A stretch of DNA of 64,000 nucleotides from Isoetes taiwanensis (GCA_021234155.1 JAJEKV010000022.1:8277961-8341960); one strand, 5' to 3'; shown: positions 1 through 12,509, counted from the stretch's first letter. Notes: generated by a model from the letters alone, not told the origin. Translations and numbers: made by a program.

Positions 1-378
1 AGATGTGTTTTCACAATACAACTCCACCTTATTTTATCATTCCGGCCAACTACAAATGCAATCGGCCAACACAGATATGTAGCCGGTTCTTCGACGGTTA
101 TGCCGTCTCAAGTGGCCGACACACCTTCTTGCTATTTCAAATATGGAATGGGCTCCAAAATCTTCTTATCCCCTAACACTTAAAATAGCATATGATATCG
201 GAAATATGACTATGCCTTTTCCCTTTCATAATAAACAATCTTCACCATGATATGGTATAGGAATTTCAATTTTCCTTGGTAACCACAGTAATTACATGCG
301 GTATATTTACGATTTATATCTTTGCATGTTCCTTATGCCCATGCTTAGAATCATGTGATGAATCATTCATTTCCAACA
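1..378 (-). repeat. 3' LTR of the copia element, partial
   Basis: Bases 1-378 match 4834-5210 almost base for base. The outer end cttccaaca..., TGTTGG on the minus strand, is preserved at 378. The missing part corresponds to 4635-4833 of the other LTR. Differences cluster at 293-330, where CTG/CAG in the right copy reads differently here. Confidence 0.93.
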
Positions 379-391
379 CTCCTCCTTCAGC
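379..391 (-). other. Polypurine tract
   Basis: On the minus strand this reads CTGAAGGAGGAG directly before the TGTTGG start of the 3' LTR, the expected position for plus-strand priming. Confidence 0.75.
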
Positions 392-889
392 ACATGATTC
401 AATAACTTTCAATGCTGATTTAAACTGATAGAATTTTCCTTCAGGTAATGCCTTTGTGAAGATGTCTGCAACTTGTAGTGCTGTGTTCACATATATCATC
501 TGCACATAATTCTTAGATGCCAAATCTCTAATAAAGTGTATATTCAATTCAATGTGCTTCGTTCGCTCATGGTCTACTGGATTTTTGACAATTGCTATCA
601 GGCTTTGGCTATCAGTTAAGATCTTTGTTGGCCCTGTTTGCTTGCAGTTCAACTCCTCTAAAAGCCGTCTTAACCATGATATTTCCTTAGCTGCTAAAGA
701 GGATGCTGCATATTCCGCCTCAGCTGAGCTCATTGCTATAGCACTCTGTTTCTTGCTCCTCCATGAGATTACTCCTCCACCTAAGAATCTGACATAGCGA
801 TGTTGATTTTTCCGAAGCCAAGTCCCCTCCCCAATCTGCATCACTGTATGCATATAATTGTAAATCACTTGAATCATAATTGATTCCAT
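379..889 (-). pseudogene. copia pol: RNase H domain
   Basis: The peptide contains the Ty1/copia RNase H signature: SWRSKKQSAIAMSSAEAEY (catalytic Glu in the SAEAEY block), LTDSQSLIAIVKNP (catalytic Asp), the RTKHIEL stretch and VADIFTKALP near the C-terminus. It stays in one frame to the polypurine tract and lies at the 3' end of pol, as expected. The upstream RT frame is broken, so this is a domain remnant of a defective polyprotein and not an independent gene. The enzyme would remove RNA from RNA:DNA hybrids during reverse transcription. Confidence 0.88.
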
Positions 890-2203
890 GATGTTTTGTC
901 CCTTTCAGATATTTTAAGATCCTCTTTCACCGCCATCCGTGATTTTTAGTCGGATTGTGACATCTCACCTTAATACATTGACTACATATGAAATATCACG
1001 GTCTAGTATTATTAGCGGATACAACAAACACCCTATTAATGCACGGTATGGTATGTTTTCCATCTCTTTGATGTCCTTATCCGTGTGAGATGTTTTACAT
1101 GATAAGTCTATGCCACGGCACTATAGGTGTTCTAGCTGGATGTGCTTCATGTAAATTAAACCTTTTAAGCATATTATCAATATGCAAACTCTGCTTGTAA
1201 CTTTAGAGTCCTTTTCTCCCTATTTACGTCCACCTCTATTCCCGAAAAATATTTTAATTCCCCTAGATCGACATTTTGAACCTTGAATTCAATATTTCTT
1301 TGCACTTATTCAAAACTTCAATTGCATTTGCTTGCCATGATGCGATCGTCCACATAAAGAGCAATGATGCAAAACAAATTTCCAGTTTGATATCTATACA
1401 AATTTCCATCATTCTTTAACTTCTCAAATCCTTGGTCTCTCGAAAAGTTGTCTATGCACAAAAGTACCATTCTCTGGGGAGATTGTTTGAGTCCATAAAG
1501 CTGCCCTATTGAGTTTCCAAACCATGCACGTACCTTGCTCATAACACGGGGCTTGTTTCATGAAAACTTTCCCTTCAAGTTTTGCATTTAGGAAGGCCGT
1601 TTAACATCCATGTGGTGCGGTTCCAAGTCTAATGCATTTGCAATGGATAGCGAAATTCTCAAAGTGGTAAGTTTCCGCGATTGGGGAATACGTTTCATCA
1701 TAGTCCCTTCCTTTTTTCTTGGGTGTATCCACATTGCCACAAGGCGTGCCTTATACCTTTTACTCCCATCAGAATTTGCCTTGATTCTATATATCCATTT
1801 ACTTCCTATTACATTATGTTGGTTGGGAGTTTAACCACATCATATGTTCCAGTTTCTCTAAAAGATTCCACTCATCATTCATGGCGGTCGACCATTTATC
1901 CTTTTCATCACTTGCTATTGCCTCATCAAATGTTTTGGGATTATAACATCATCTAGAATAGCCATTATAAAGTGCGTGTCAAAGCCAAGCTTTTCAAGTC
2001 TTACGCTCTTGCCATAATTATTTTACGCCATACAATTACGGTTCAAGTTTGGCCTCCTCCATCAATTTTTGTGCTTGAGTCTTTCTTTTTAGCAACTACC
2101 TCTTGACCCTTTTGTTGATCATCAAGGTGATTGTCTTTATATTCTTCATTTTCTATTCTTTGGTCTGCTGCCACGGTCACTTACATCAATTTGAGAATCT
2201 GAA
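890..2203 (-). pseudogene. copia pol: degraded reverse transcriptase
   Basis: Only pieces can be read. The clearest, at 1318-1542, has GQLYGLKQSPQ followed by LFCIIALYVDD, the copia RT palm with the catalytic YVDD box. Between 1550 and 2200 the frame shifts repeatedly and no long peptide survives. The position between integrase and RNase H fits the copia order. The number of lesions is far higher than in the neighbouring gag-integrase part, so either this section is genuinely decayed or the consensus is locally poor. Confidence 0.75.
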
Positions 2204-2682
2204 TCAATATCTCTTTTCTTTGGTCCGATATATCCATTTAGCATGGTCAAGTTTGGCAAGGTCATTTACCCTTTTACCTTTCTTATATCTATCCTTATAC
2301 AATGTATCTTCGTCAAATAACACATCCCTGCTGATTATTATTTTCTTGCTTTCAGGGACATAAATTCTATATCCCTTAGATTCCTCGTCATAACCGACAA
2401 GGAATCCTATCTCTGCCTTATTGTCTAACTTCTTCCTCACTTCATTTGGGACATGAGCATACACAAGACATCCATAAGTCTTGAACATTTCATAATTCAT
2501 ATGTTGATTTTCCTTTGACCATAGAAGTTCGGGCACATTACCTTTAGTACTGGAGGATGGGAGCTTGTTCTGTACTAATATAGCTGTCTTTAATGCCTCC
2601 TCCCACAAGTAGTTGGGCAGACCACTATTTTTTATCATGGATCTTACCGCATCCATGATAGTTCTATTCTTGCGTTCTGTGC
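2204..2682 (-). pseudogene. copia pol: integrase C-terminal part, frameshifted
   Basis: It begins in a new frame with ERKNRTIMDAVRSM, whose first Glu is the third catalytic residue of the DDE integrase core. It continues through LPNYLWEEALKTA and FKTYGCLVYAHVP to GFLVGYDEESKGYRIY, the conserved copia integrase tail. The frame differs from the upstream gag-integrase frame. The change occurs near 2678-2682, where two extra bases sit inside a GCAGCACAG stretch. Confidence 0.88.
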
Positions 2683-4590
2683 TGCTACTCCATTTTGCTG
2701 AGGACTGTACCTGCAGGTTAATTGTCGCTTGATTCCTTTTTGCCACACAAAAAGTCTGAATTTAGGCGATAAATACTCTCCTCCTCGATCAGATCTGACA
2801 CATTTTACTTTTCTTCCTGTTTCTCTCTCCACTTCTGCCACGTACTGTTTGAATGCAGTTAGGGCTTGAGATTTTCGTTCGAGACAATAACATTTGCATT
2901 TCCTGCTGTGATCATCAATAAAAGTAATAAAATACCTCTTATTTGTTCTCCCTTTCACGTTCAAAGGGCCACACAAATCAGTGTGAACCAATTCTAGTAC
3001 CTCTTTGGCTCTCGTTTTTGCTTTCACGAATGGTAATCTGTTTAATTTCCCAAGTATACACCCTTCACATAAGAACTTGTCAGCTTTTATATCATTGCAT
3101 TTAATCCAACCCTTATTAGCAAGATATTTTAGATTATTACAGTGTGTATGTGCCAACCGGTTGTGCCAAAGTTCGAACTCAGCTGAACTAATAGTATTCA
3201 CACTGCTACATATCATGCTATTCATTTGAAACAAGTTTCCACAACGTTTTGCACGAAACTTTATATCATTTCCAAGGTAGATATTACATTCATTTGATTC
3301 AAAGATAACCCTGTAGCCCAAATCAACTAACTGACTGACAGAAATTAAATTCTTAATTATGGTGGGAACACACAAAACATTCTCTATGTCAACAATATTT
3401 CCATCTAAATCCATAAGCTGCAGCAGCCCCCTCCCTTGTATTTCTTGAAGACTCCCATTTCCTACTTGAATTCGTCTAGAATGAGTGGCTGCTAAATTCT
3501 TGAGTAGATCAGTAGATTGGACTACTGATCTTTCAGCTCCACTATCAACTACAAGAGGATCACATTTGTTAGAAATATTATTCTTGTCAATAATTGCACA
3601 AGCATGAATTACCTCTTCATCATCCTCATTTTCAGATTTTTCTTCCTCCTTTTCCTTTGTAACATAAGTTTCAGATGGTTTCTTCCCTCGTCCTCTGCCT
3701 GAATTTCCTCTACCTCTTCTGAATCCATTGTCTTTATATTTTTCACGTCCATAGTCTTTAGGAGTAGGGCACTTTGCTGCCACGTGGCCTTTTCCTCCAC
3801 ATGTGTAGCAGTTGATCTGCTTTTGCAGTTTAGGGCAGTCCCTTTTGAAATGTCCATTTTCATGACAATTATAACACATGATCTTATCTCGTTTACCAGC
3901 AAATAAGATTTCAGTTGTTTCTTCCCCTTCCCTCATTATTTTTTTCTGCTCAAATTCTGTCCTGAGAATGTTCTCTGCTTCTTCCCTTGATTTGCTCATA
4001 TTTCGGATGAATAAGGCAAGATTCTCACTGTCACTTACAGCTCTAGAAATTTGAAGCACTTGGCTTCGTTCTGATACATTTACACCAGCTCCAGATAAAT
4101 CAGCAATGATGTTATCGAACTTGTTAAAAAATTCTGTCACATCTCCATCTTCCCTTAGTTTTAGACCCCTTAATTCATTTTCAAGCAAGTCTATCTGTGA
4201 TGAGGTCTTTTCTTCATAATGTTTCAGTAAGAAACACCACATTTGCCTAGGACTTAAATTCCTTAACTTAAGTCTGATTGTGGGACTGACCTTACAGCAG
4301 ATAATTCCTTGTGCTTCTTTAGCCTTTGCATGCAATGATCTACCAGCTCCCTGACTAGTCCCCTCAGCATTTACAGGGCCTGTATTAACATTTGACCTCA
4401 TGTTCACAGAACCTTCAGAAACTGACCTCGTTATGGTGTTTGCATTGATGTCACCATCAGGATCAACAAGACTCCAGAGATCCTCCACCTCCAATACATG
4501 CTTCACAGCATCTTTCCACACTTGGAATCCTGGTCCACCATTGTAGACCTCCACAGTGCTCAGCAATGTTGCTCCAAAACGACTAGACAT
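2678..4590 (-). pseudogene. copia gag-protease-integrase polyprotein, N-terminal 635 aa open
   Basis: I take the start as the ATG at 4588-4590 (MSSRFGATLLS), just after the primer binding site, although the frame is open further upstream. In order there is a gag capsid region (about residues 1-230), two CCHC zinc knuckles (CYNCHENGHFKRDC and CYTCGGKGHVAAKC, near 239-275), a basic GRGRGKK stretch, the retropepsin site VVDSGAERSVV (about 348), the GAG-pre-integrase HHCC domain (WHNRLAHTH...CEGC) and the integrase core with VHTDLCGP and SDRGGEY. The reading continues to SPQQNGVA and then slips out of frame just before the catalytic Glu. Only that slip separates it from the next segment. Confidence 0.92.
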
Positions 4591-4620
4591 GATAATAAAT
4601 TGCTCCTGGTCTGATGAGCC

Positions 4621-4633
4621 TGCTCTGATACCA
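4621..4633 (-). other. Primer binding site (initiator tRNA-Met type)
   Basis: The minus strand reads TGGTATCAGAGCA one base after the LTR end. This is the classical Ty1/copia PBS complementary to the 3' end of initiator tRNA-Met. It fixes the inner LTR edge at 4635. Confidence 0.93.
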
Positions 4634-4634
4634 C

Positions 4635-5210
4635 TGTTAGTTAATGCTAAGACTTTCAAAGATAGAGAACTTGAATCCTTTATGAATTGACACAAGCTAT
4701 ATGCATAAGCAATATGAATATTTAATCAAACCTTAGTCTTTAGCTTAACACATATAATATCTGCAATGGTCGGGCATTCACTGATAGTCTTAATGACTTC
4801 AAACATACAGGAACTAAGAACGATTGCTATAACAGATGTGTTTTCACAATACAACTCCACCTTATTTTATCATTCCGGCCAACTACAAATGCAATCGGCC
4901 AACACAGATATGTAGCCGGTTCTTCGACGGTTATGCCGTCTCAAGTGGCCGACACACCTTCTTGCTATTTCAAATATGGAATGGGCTCCAAAATCTTCTT
5001 ATCCCCTAACACTTAAAATAGCATATGATATCGGAAATATGACTATGCCTTTTCCCTTTCATAATAAACAATCTTCACCATGATATGGTATAGGGAATTT
5101 CAATTTTCCTTGGTAACCCTGTAATTCTGTACAGTATATTTACAGTACTTATACTGCATGTTCCTTATGCCCATGCTTAGAATCATGTGATGAATCATTC
5201 ATTTCCAACA
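4635..5210 (-). repeat. 5' LTR of the copia element, 576 bp
   Basis: It is bounded by TG..CA: the minus strand starts TGTTGGAAATG and ends CTAACA. The left edge is set by the PBS and the right edge by the end of identity with bases 1-378. This LTR would carry the element promoter. Confidence 0.92.
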
Positions 5211-5252
5211 AAGATTGACTGCACCAAAAAGCACCTTTTAAGACACCTTCCT

Positions 5253-5450
5253 TGCACCTTCCCTTTAGAAATCAAGGGCCAAGATTTCACACGTGCCCGA
5301 TCGACGGTCCATGGATGGGGTGCATGCCCCATGCATGGCCCATGCATGCCCCCCATCAAATCCAAGGGCCATTTAAGCGCCACCTCAAAAATTAGACGGA
5401 TCGGATTAATCTCTACCCACACTCACCCCCCCATAGGACCCATAAAATAA

Positions 5451-5456
<6 letters not shown>
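5253..5456 (+). repeat. Dispersed repeat T, copy 1
   Basis: It contains 'aatcaagggcca', a cluster of atgcccc/catgcatg units, 'catcaaatccaagggcca' and ends 'cataggacccataa' against a (TA)n array. Similar copies lie at 34084-34330 (same orientation) and 44758-44980 (inverted). It is non-coding and has the size of a non-autonomous element, but no clear terminal inverted repeat or target-site duplication was found. Confidence 0.75.
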
Positions 5457-5600
<144 letters not shown>

Positions 5601-5765
5601 AGAAAATTAGCACGTCCTACGATGCATGTTCTAGTTTTGGCACGTCCTACGGTGCATGTTCTCACATTCATAAACACTTCGGTCATGTTTTGGTTTGGTT
5701 TACAGATTGTTGTTCGACTATGAAGGTCAAACTCCATACAGTCTAGAAGGCAAGTAAGATGTTGG

Positions 5766-5870
5766 CTATTAAAGGTCCCATGTGGTCCATTGATGGTCCT
5801 AAGTGGTCCATTGAAGGGTACTTGGTGGTTCATTGGAGGGCACTTAATGGTCCATTGAAGGGCACATGTA
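5766..5870. repeat. Minisatellite, about 4 units of 27-28 bp
   Basis: Imperfect units built on 'agtggtccattgaagggc'. They lie 170 bp after the (TA)n array; no coding content. Confidence 0.8.
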
Positions 5871-6274
5871 GTCTGTTCAGGTTAAATTAGCCTCCTGATT
5901 TAAAACCTTCAATCTTCATTATGCTATGTTAAAAGGAGGAGTTAATGGAAAATTAGTCCATCATAATAACATTTGTTTACTTAAGTGGGTGCTTCATGGG
6001 CACTCTTCTCTACTACATAAGAATAATATGAGTTTAATTTATGCAAGATTCGAAGCGGACCTACTTCTTATTGTCATATTTGGTCATATATTCGTTATAT
6101 TATGTATTGGTTAAACCTCGATCCTTGAATGCATTTGCAAAATATATCATGAATAACCACACTACACCTTTAAGGCCAAAAAATGTTTACAAAGAAGCAA
6201 ATGTATTTCTAGGGCCCCTTTTATGATCGGCCATGTAAAGTCATTAATTTCCTTTTCTTATAGTGAAATTACGT

Positions 6275-6486
6275 CCATGTCTAAGAACGCTTGCAATCCA
6301 ACCCCTGGCAACGTTTAAAATTGGGCACGTATATATGCTAATTGAATATGCTCCAAGAACTTGTAAGCTATAACTAACATTAACAACAAATTTACCTTGG
6401 GTGCATTTTAACGCTTGCAATCCGGGCACGTATATATGCTAAAGCTATAACTAACATTAACAACAAATTTACCTTGGGTGCATTTT
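6275..6486. repeat. Short tandem duplication
   Basis: The block 'gggcacgtatatatgcta ... taccttgggtgcattt' occurs twice (about 6325-6413 and 6424-6486). The second unit lacks about 25 bp of the first. Confidence 0.8.
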
Positions 6487-7944
6487 TCAACTTGAAATAC
6501 TCTACAATAAAATTCTGTAAATCTTACGCCACAATTAATTCAGCTTGCAGGCTTAAAATTCACAAAATTTAGTCTTAATATGTATTAGCTATACGCGTAC
6601 TCAATGCATAATTGACTTTCATGAAATGGGGCAAGTTGATCACATAACAAAACATGTTACTGCAAGGCACCTGGTCTCAGATGAGCTTGTTACCGCAAGG
6701 CACTTGGTTGGTGAAGATTTAGATTTTGTCCTCAAATTAAATCTAACGAGAACTAATATGTAGCATTATAACAGAGGGTTTCTTTTGTATTTTTGTACAC
6801 TTTTTAATATGGTTTTCATATGATTTTAAGGGCGTATTCCACGAGATGTACTGATCAGTATATCTAGAGTGCGCACGGTATTCTCATGTTTTAGTTCCAC
6901 ATTCTTAATGGTTTTTGCTCCCCTTACCCATCTTAATGGCCAAGATTGACCTAGGAGTTTTTAATCCAAGGGTTTACAATAGAAGCCTTTTTCGAATGCA
7001 CCATTTTTAGACGAATTCTCAAACTTAGCATGCAGATATCGAGCTCTTCTTTTCTAGGGTTATCATAATAGACAACGATGGAATGGCTCAAATCGGCTAA
7101 GGCAAGGATGGAAGAACCCCATTCCGATATGGGAGCAAAGAGCTATGGCGGCAGGAGGGAAAGATGACTTGTAGCAGTGTGTTGCCTTTCCTGCTTTATA
7201 TCCCCCGTTGTTGTTTTGGCTTCCAACAGCCTCTTATATCTCTTTCGCCAAGAGTCCTCAATTTTGATGAATCCAGAGGGATGTGTTGCTTCTTATGTGC
7301 ATTGGAGTGGTAACCATAAGAACCTGCAGCAGATCTGTCCAGAATGTCCAAACATATTTATTCATTTTTAGTGGGCTTGGTCTGGTTATTAGAAAGGGAG
7401 GCATACATCCAAAGATGGCCGTGAGAGAGAGATGGAAGCGAGGAGCCGGTGATGGACAAAGCTATGATTCTTACACGGCCAGATTCTTACATGGCAAGGC
7501 AGTTTGAGGCATGAATATCTAGCATGATTAAGGCCAGGGCATTGGATATGACAATAAGGCTAAGAAGAATGGATTCAGATTTGGGTTTCAATGTAGTGTT
7601 CAAGAACAAGCACGATTCTCCTTAATCCAACATGTGATACCATTCCATCTGCCATGATGCTCTGCTATGAATCTATGGTAAGATGCCATATATAATTATT
7701 TTCTTGCTTTATGAAAGGCGTTGTTGCAGTCTAAAGAAATTTTATGCTTGAAGTTGAAATGCTCTTACTTTTACTGACAAAGATGACATCGGCCGCTCTT
7801 GCTCCATAATGTAGCCATATCATCTTTGCGAGAATGTGTGATGCAGCATTATCCTTTGGGATGTTTAAACCACAAGTACGGTTGAATTCTGTGAAATATC
7901 TCTTCTATCAGTTTCAAGGGAACTTTGTACACATTGCATGAGGG
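6487..7944. other. No assignable gene; small open stretches only
   Basis: AT-rich intergenic DNA. A 30-codon open frame starting at 7078 (MEWLKSAKARMEE...) precedes the PPR remnant and could be an exon, but I cannot assign it. No promoter or repeat boundary stands out. Confidence 0.5.
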
Positions 7945-8390
7945 TTGCTTTTGGTTATGCGGATTTGCCTGCAGGGTTTGCTGGAAGAATTTGAGTATAC
8001 TGAATGGAATACAATAATCTCAGCTTGTCTTCGAGAGGGGCAGATTACAAAAGCCCTCCAGCTCTTCAGAGAAATGCCAGCCCGCAGTGTGGTCTCTTGG
8101 AATGCTTTGATCACAACGTATGTGCAGCAGGGCCATGTTGCGAATGCGCATGATTGGAATTTGTGTAGAAAAGGAATGGCTTATAGAGGCCTTCCATTTT
8201 TTACAAGAAATGCCAGTAAAGAATCTCGTGTCCTGGAATTCCATATTTCAGCCTCTTCCCAGCAGAATCATTTTAAAGAAGCCCTGCAATTATTTCAGCA
8301 GATGCAGGAAGATGTTGCTGAAGCGGATCACATCACCTTTGTGGCCATGCTTGGTTGTCATAGAGCTTCTGCATAGAAAAGGTTGGCAAT
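7945..8390 (+). pseudogene. PPR protein fragment (PLS-type repeats)
   Basis: It shows consecutive pentatricopeptide motifs: EWNTIISACLREG then KALQLFREMPARSVVSWN (a P/L-S pair), ALITTYVQQGHVANA, then in a shifted frame EAFHFLQEMPVKNLVSWNS, and again in the first frame FKEALQLFQQMQED and ITFVAMLGCHRAS. PPR proteins of this class bind organellar RNA and guide editing or processing. Only about four repeats remain, no E or DYW domain follows, and the frame changes near 8150 and 8240, so it is a broken gene or a single exon affected by consensus errors. No start codon or targeting peptide is identifiable. Confidence 0.8.
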
Positions 8391-8470
8391 TTAATAGCTC
8401 TAGCACAATGTCTGCTCACTGTCTTTGGTTGGTAAGAGATAATGCTCTCTTGGTGCAATTTAGCAAGTGA

Positions 8471-9112
8471 TAGCGCGCCTGTATGCTCCTACCTTTTGTG
8501 GCACTCAAATGCTTTTTATGCAGCTGGTTACTAGGCCGTTGAGTGAAGGGTTTCATACATAACGACCCCAGCATGATATTGAGGCTGTAAAGATGTACTT
8601 TTGTTACACAATAGTTGCACTTGAAATTCTGATGTTCATACGTTGCAATATGGTATTGAATATGGTGGTTATCCAAGTTTTATGAGGTTTTAAATATGGC
8701 CCAACCACCATCCTTTCCTAATTTGATGCAATTGGAAACCTTAGAAATGTAATTATAGTACAACATTGATATATTCTTATGTCATAACCAACACATAACA
8801 ACCAACACATAACAACCATTAACATTAATTAATATTCTTACGTCTTGTTTTTTTTTAGGGCCCGAAGGGCCCAAAATTTTTTTTAGTATAATAACCAACA
8901 CATAACTACCATTGAGACCATTGAATCCAACACATTTAAATTAAAATCCCCCTTAAACCCCCTTTGGTTTGGGTGCATATTCACACGGGGGGTGACGTAG
9001 GGCAGCGAGAGCCCTCGTATTTGTATTTTGCACGTACGAAATCAACACCATATAGTATTCCGCTTGAAATCTTATAGTATTTTGTGAATGTTGCTATACA
9101 GTATAGCAAATC
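8471..9112. other. Intergenic, no gene seen
   Basis: Contains a small direct repeat 'caacacataacaac' near 8790-8815 and a short palindrome 'gggcccgaagggccc' near 8860. Nothing else recognisable. Confidence 0.6.
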
Positions 9113-9113
9113 T

Positions 9114-9179
<66 letters not shown>

Positions 9180-9182
9180 AGA
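9113..9182. repeat. (TA)n microsatellite flanked by CTTG/CAAG
   Basis: About 60 bp of TA in the palindromic frame CTTGTATA...TATACAAG. On the right follows 'aatttagcacgtcctacggtg', the same tail as at 5598, 14015 and 51185. Confidence 0.97.
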
Positions 9183-9539
9183 AATTTAGCACGTCCTACG
9201 GTGCATGTTCCTACGGCGCATGTTGTAAGATTTTGTGAGATTCCCTTAGAATGTTCCAATTTTAGTGTGTTTCTGTGGTGCAAGTTTCTGTCGGCACATG
9301 TTTCAGAGAGGCCTTTTCGCTTCCCAGAATACTGTCCCGATCAATCTATGGTCAAATTCTCAATTCATCGAGTTGATTTAACCTCTAGTTTCTTATGTTA
9401 GCCTTACACATATTTATATTCTTGCCCAATAGATAGCTTGATAACTTTCCACATGACCCAATAAGTCACATCTTTTAACCATTGGTTAGAACGAACCGCT
9501 TATTTGCTATTGTGGAAGTCACTACGCAATGTGAATAGT

Positions 9540-10940
9540 AATTCTATTGAGATTAAGGCAAGGATATATTTTCGCCTATGTCAAGGATTCAAACCCTTGA
9601 TGCACCATGAAGTGAGAACATCTTTTACCCTAAGAGAAAGCCAGTAAAAGCATCACATGTTATAGCATTTACCCTGTTAGTTTTTCCTTTGCCAAAATTT
9701 GTAGCCCATAGTAGTGAAATTCTGACATTCGTCCGGAACTTAAATGAATTAGGGATGGAAAACAAAGGGTATTTCCATGTTAGTATGATAGAGCTTAAGA
9801 GCTGCAGATCCGAGCTAATATTTAATCATTGGCCACAACTCGTATTGGATCCACTAACTAGGTTTTCCTTTGTCAAATTCTGTTACATGAGATGAATGGA
9901 AAGTGGCATATATTTGGATCTTATATTACTGAGGGATGGAATATGAAAAGTAATTCCCTTGAAAATAAAGCAAGGCTATATTCTTGCCTATGTCAAGAAT
10001 TTAACCCCTTGATGCACCATGAAGAGTGTACATCTATCATCCATGATTCACATGTTGTAGCTTTAGCATGGCAATGTTACACCCAATGGTCAATTGAAAG
10101 TCCCTTGTTGGATTCCCCCTTGACATATTCTATTACGCAAAATGAATGGCATCTGGCTGTGATCTGAACTGAAGATGACTAAGGGATAAAATTTACAATT
10201 GTATCCCGTTATGGTAAAACAGAGTTGAAGTTCAATCCCTTGCCAATGGGTCTACAACTTGATACTTCATATTATGTATGCATTTGTCAATGGTAACAAA
10301 GTACTTGGAGAAGCAAAATATTGCCATTACCGGTTGCAACATTAAGTGGATAATGTTGCACGCATATGGACCCTAGGTGCCAAGGTGCAATGTCAATGAT
10401 ATTTGGTCATGGTCATTCCATTCTAGGCCTTAGACTATTTACATGATCAAAAACCATTGTTTGAGCATTGAATGTGTGTTGAAGTAAAATTGGAGTCTCT
10501 TGTAGTTGAACATATTGTTTGCTATGATAGGTTAATTGAACATGCAGTTGAGCATGATATATTTACTCATGGGTATACCTTGTTTTCTGTCAAGGATTTC
10601 AATCCCTTGATGCACCATGAAGAATGAACTTATGTCAACCATGGGGAAAACCAGTAAAAGCATCATGTTGTAGCATTTGCATGGTAATGTTACACCCAAT
10701 GGTCATTTGAAAGCCCTTGTTGGATTCTCCTTTGACATATTCTATTACCCATGATCGATAGAATACTATTGCTTTGGGCTTAAAGTGATTAAGGGAAGAA
10801 ATTTACGATTATGTCCTATGACAGTAAAGCACGGTTAAAGTTCAAGCCCTTGTAAACGTTTCAACACTTGGATACTTCATATTAAGTATACATCTCTCAA
10901 TGGTAGCAAAATGCTTGGAGAAAAACAATATTGCCATACG
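9540..10940. repeat. Three degenerate tandem units of about 400-600 bp
   Basis: Each unit carries 'cccttgatgcaccatgaag' (9596, 10005, 10601). The last two share 'aatgttacacccaatggtca', 'ttgacatattctatta', 'atacttcatatta' and 'aatattgccat'. The units diverge by many substitutions and indels. No protein reading is conserved among them, so I regard them as non-coding. Confidence 0.75.
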
Positions 10941-11069
10941 TGGTTGCAACATTAACTGGACACTTACCCATTATCATATTTGGGTTGAACTAAAGCTAGA
11001 GCCCCCATAACTAGCATTTATCGAACTCGAAAACCATTTCCTCATATTTTGCTTGCTATGATAGGGAGA

Positions 11070-11205
11070 CCATGGTGTGTCTCAAAGAAAGTCTGAAAAG
11101 AAATTGAGATAACGTCTTGGGCTACCTAGGTCTTACCCTATATACCACAAGCGGGATTGAACCCACAAACTTAAGCTCCTTGAGTTTGGGCGGCCTAGAC
11201 GGAGG
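11070..11205 (-). repeat. Possible tRNA-derived SINE
   Basis: On the minus strand 'gtgggttcaatcccgc' resembles a tRNA T-arm / pol III B box (GGTTCAATCC). It is preceded by a loosely A-box-like 'taggccgcccaaactcaagg'. It does not fold as a complete tRNA. No poly(A) tail or target duplication was confirmed, so the call is tentative. Confidence 0.35.
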
Positions 11206-12509
11206 ATAAGATCGAAAGAAATGGCTAGGGGAGACTCGTACCACAACCTTGGCCAAAAATACATGATAATACCCCTATGTCCAAATAACGTTACACTAAA
11301 AGATTATCACCATAGATGGAAACCTAACCATGTTTGTCTTGAAAACCTTACCTTCAAAGATTACCACCATAAATGCGGGGAAGATCAGGGCTTCAACGGG
11401 AAGGGAAAGAACCGGAGGTAGGTGGGCACGTGTGACTGACTCTTTCTACCTAATTCTGACTGCCATACGGAAAAAATGATAGCAAGACTGGCAGTACGGG
11501 CATGGCCAGCCTGGACCTGTCTCAATCCGACAGTGTAGGGGAAGTTCGAGCAATGGATCATACGATTTTTTTCCCTTGCTTAGCCTGAAGCACCCTGGCC
11601 ATGGTTACTGTTACCATTTCCGCTGTTTCCATATCTCAAGCTCTGGCTATGGCGCTGCCTTCCGATACCATTCTGCTCCATGCAGATTGCATCCCATTCA
11701 AGCCTTGTATGCCTATTCCGACGGTTTGCATGCCGTTGTATGTCTTTACATGTGAAATCCGGCCTTATGCATGTCTTCCTACATATCTGCTTCCCTATAT
11801 AACTGGATTTTCATATCCGCCTTAGATTGCCAACTGATCTGCAACTGAAAAGCATCTTAATCTATAGGCGATGGAGTTCGGAGCTCTCAAATCAGGTATA
11901 ATCACTTTTCACTTATGCTATTGCATGCGAATCTCTAAAGAAATCTTTCTGATAATAACCTTTTGCAGCTGTGCAGACTTCGGAGCCCTATACATATGCA
12001 TTTTAGAATCATTCTTACTTTCCATTTCTTCAGTGAAGGTTGAATCAAATCCCCCCATGCCCATCAATCGTGTCCCTGAAGAATGGGCTTGGCTATCCTT
12101 GAAGAAGAGCTGGACAGAGAACTAGAGTGATAGATTGTGTGGGGCAACAGAAATGAATTCGTCATCGCCATATTTTGGCCCCTCCTTGTCAACAGGTTAG
12201 TTCTTAAGTCACCTAATGGATGTCAAGTTATCTTATTTTGATTTCCAATTCTGCTTTTAGTGTGTCTAAATCTTACCTTTTTTTTACATGCTCGCTGCAA
12301 GTATATAAAATATGCATTCGCATTGTTTCATTTTGTTCTTGCATCAAGTTAAGATGACTAAGGTAAAAGAAAATTGGTTGGAAATTCTGCAATAAAGGAC
12401 ATGAATGAATTCTGATCAGCAAATTTGCAGCTCTCTTTAGAAAATTCCTTCCATTGCAGAAGGTCTGGCAATCCTCTGATATCTTCCCGTGATTGTGTTT
12501 TATAGTCAG
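11206..12509 (+). other. Exon-like pieces upstream of the TrpRS fragment, unassigned
   Basis: An ATG at 11872 (MEFGALKS) is followed by a good donor (TCAG|GTATAA). Later stretches after plausible acceptors (near 11969 and 12032) read AVQTSEPYTYAF and NRVPEEWAWLSLKKSW. They may be 5' exons of the synthetase-like gene or of an unrelated transcript; the frames do not join cleanly. Confidence 0.35.

Larger units (their letters stand above)
1..5210 (-). mobile_element. Ty1/copia LTR retrotransposon, 3' LTR truncated by window edge
   Basis: Transcription runs right to left. In that order the element shows a 5' LTR, a tRNA-Met-type primer binding site, gag with two zinc knuckles, an aspartic protease (DSGA), integrase, reverse transcriptase (YVDD) and RNase H, then a polypurine tract and the 3' LTR. 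Integrase before RT is the Ty1/copia order. About 200 bp of the 3' LTR lie left of the window, so the target-site duplication cannot be checked; the bases after the 5' LTR are aagat. Gag to mid-integrase is open, while the RT part is full of stops, so this copy is not autonomous as read. The LTR parts that can be compared are nearly identical apart from a cluster of CAG/CTG-type differences near 295-330 versus 5125-5160, which points to a fairly recent insertion. Confidence 0.95.

Noticed and set aside
9540-10940. CRISPR-like or satellite array
   Set aside because: Units are long (400-600 bp), diverged and without regular short direct repeats; simple tandem duplication explains them.
11070-11205. 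tRNA gene on the minus strand
   Set aside because: Only a T-arm-like sequence is present; no D-arm, anticodon arm or acceptor pairing could be built, so it is listed as a possible SINE.
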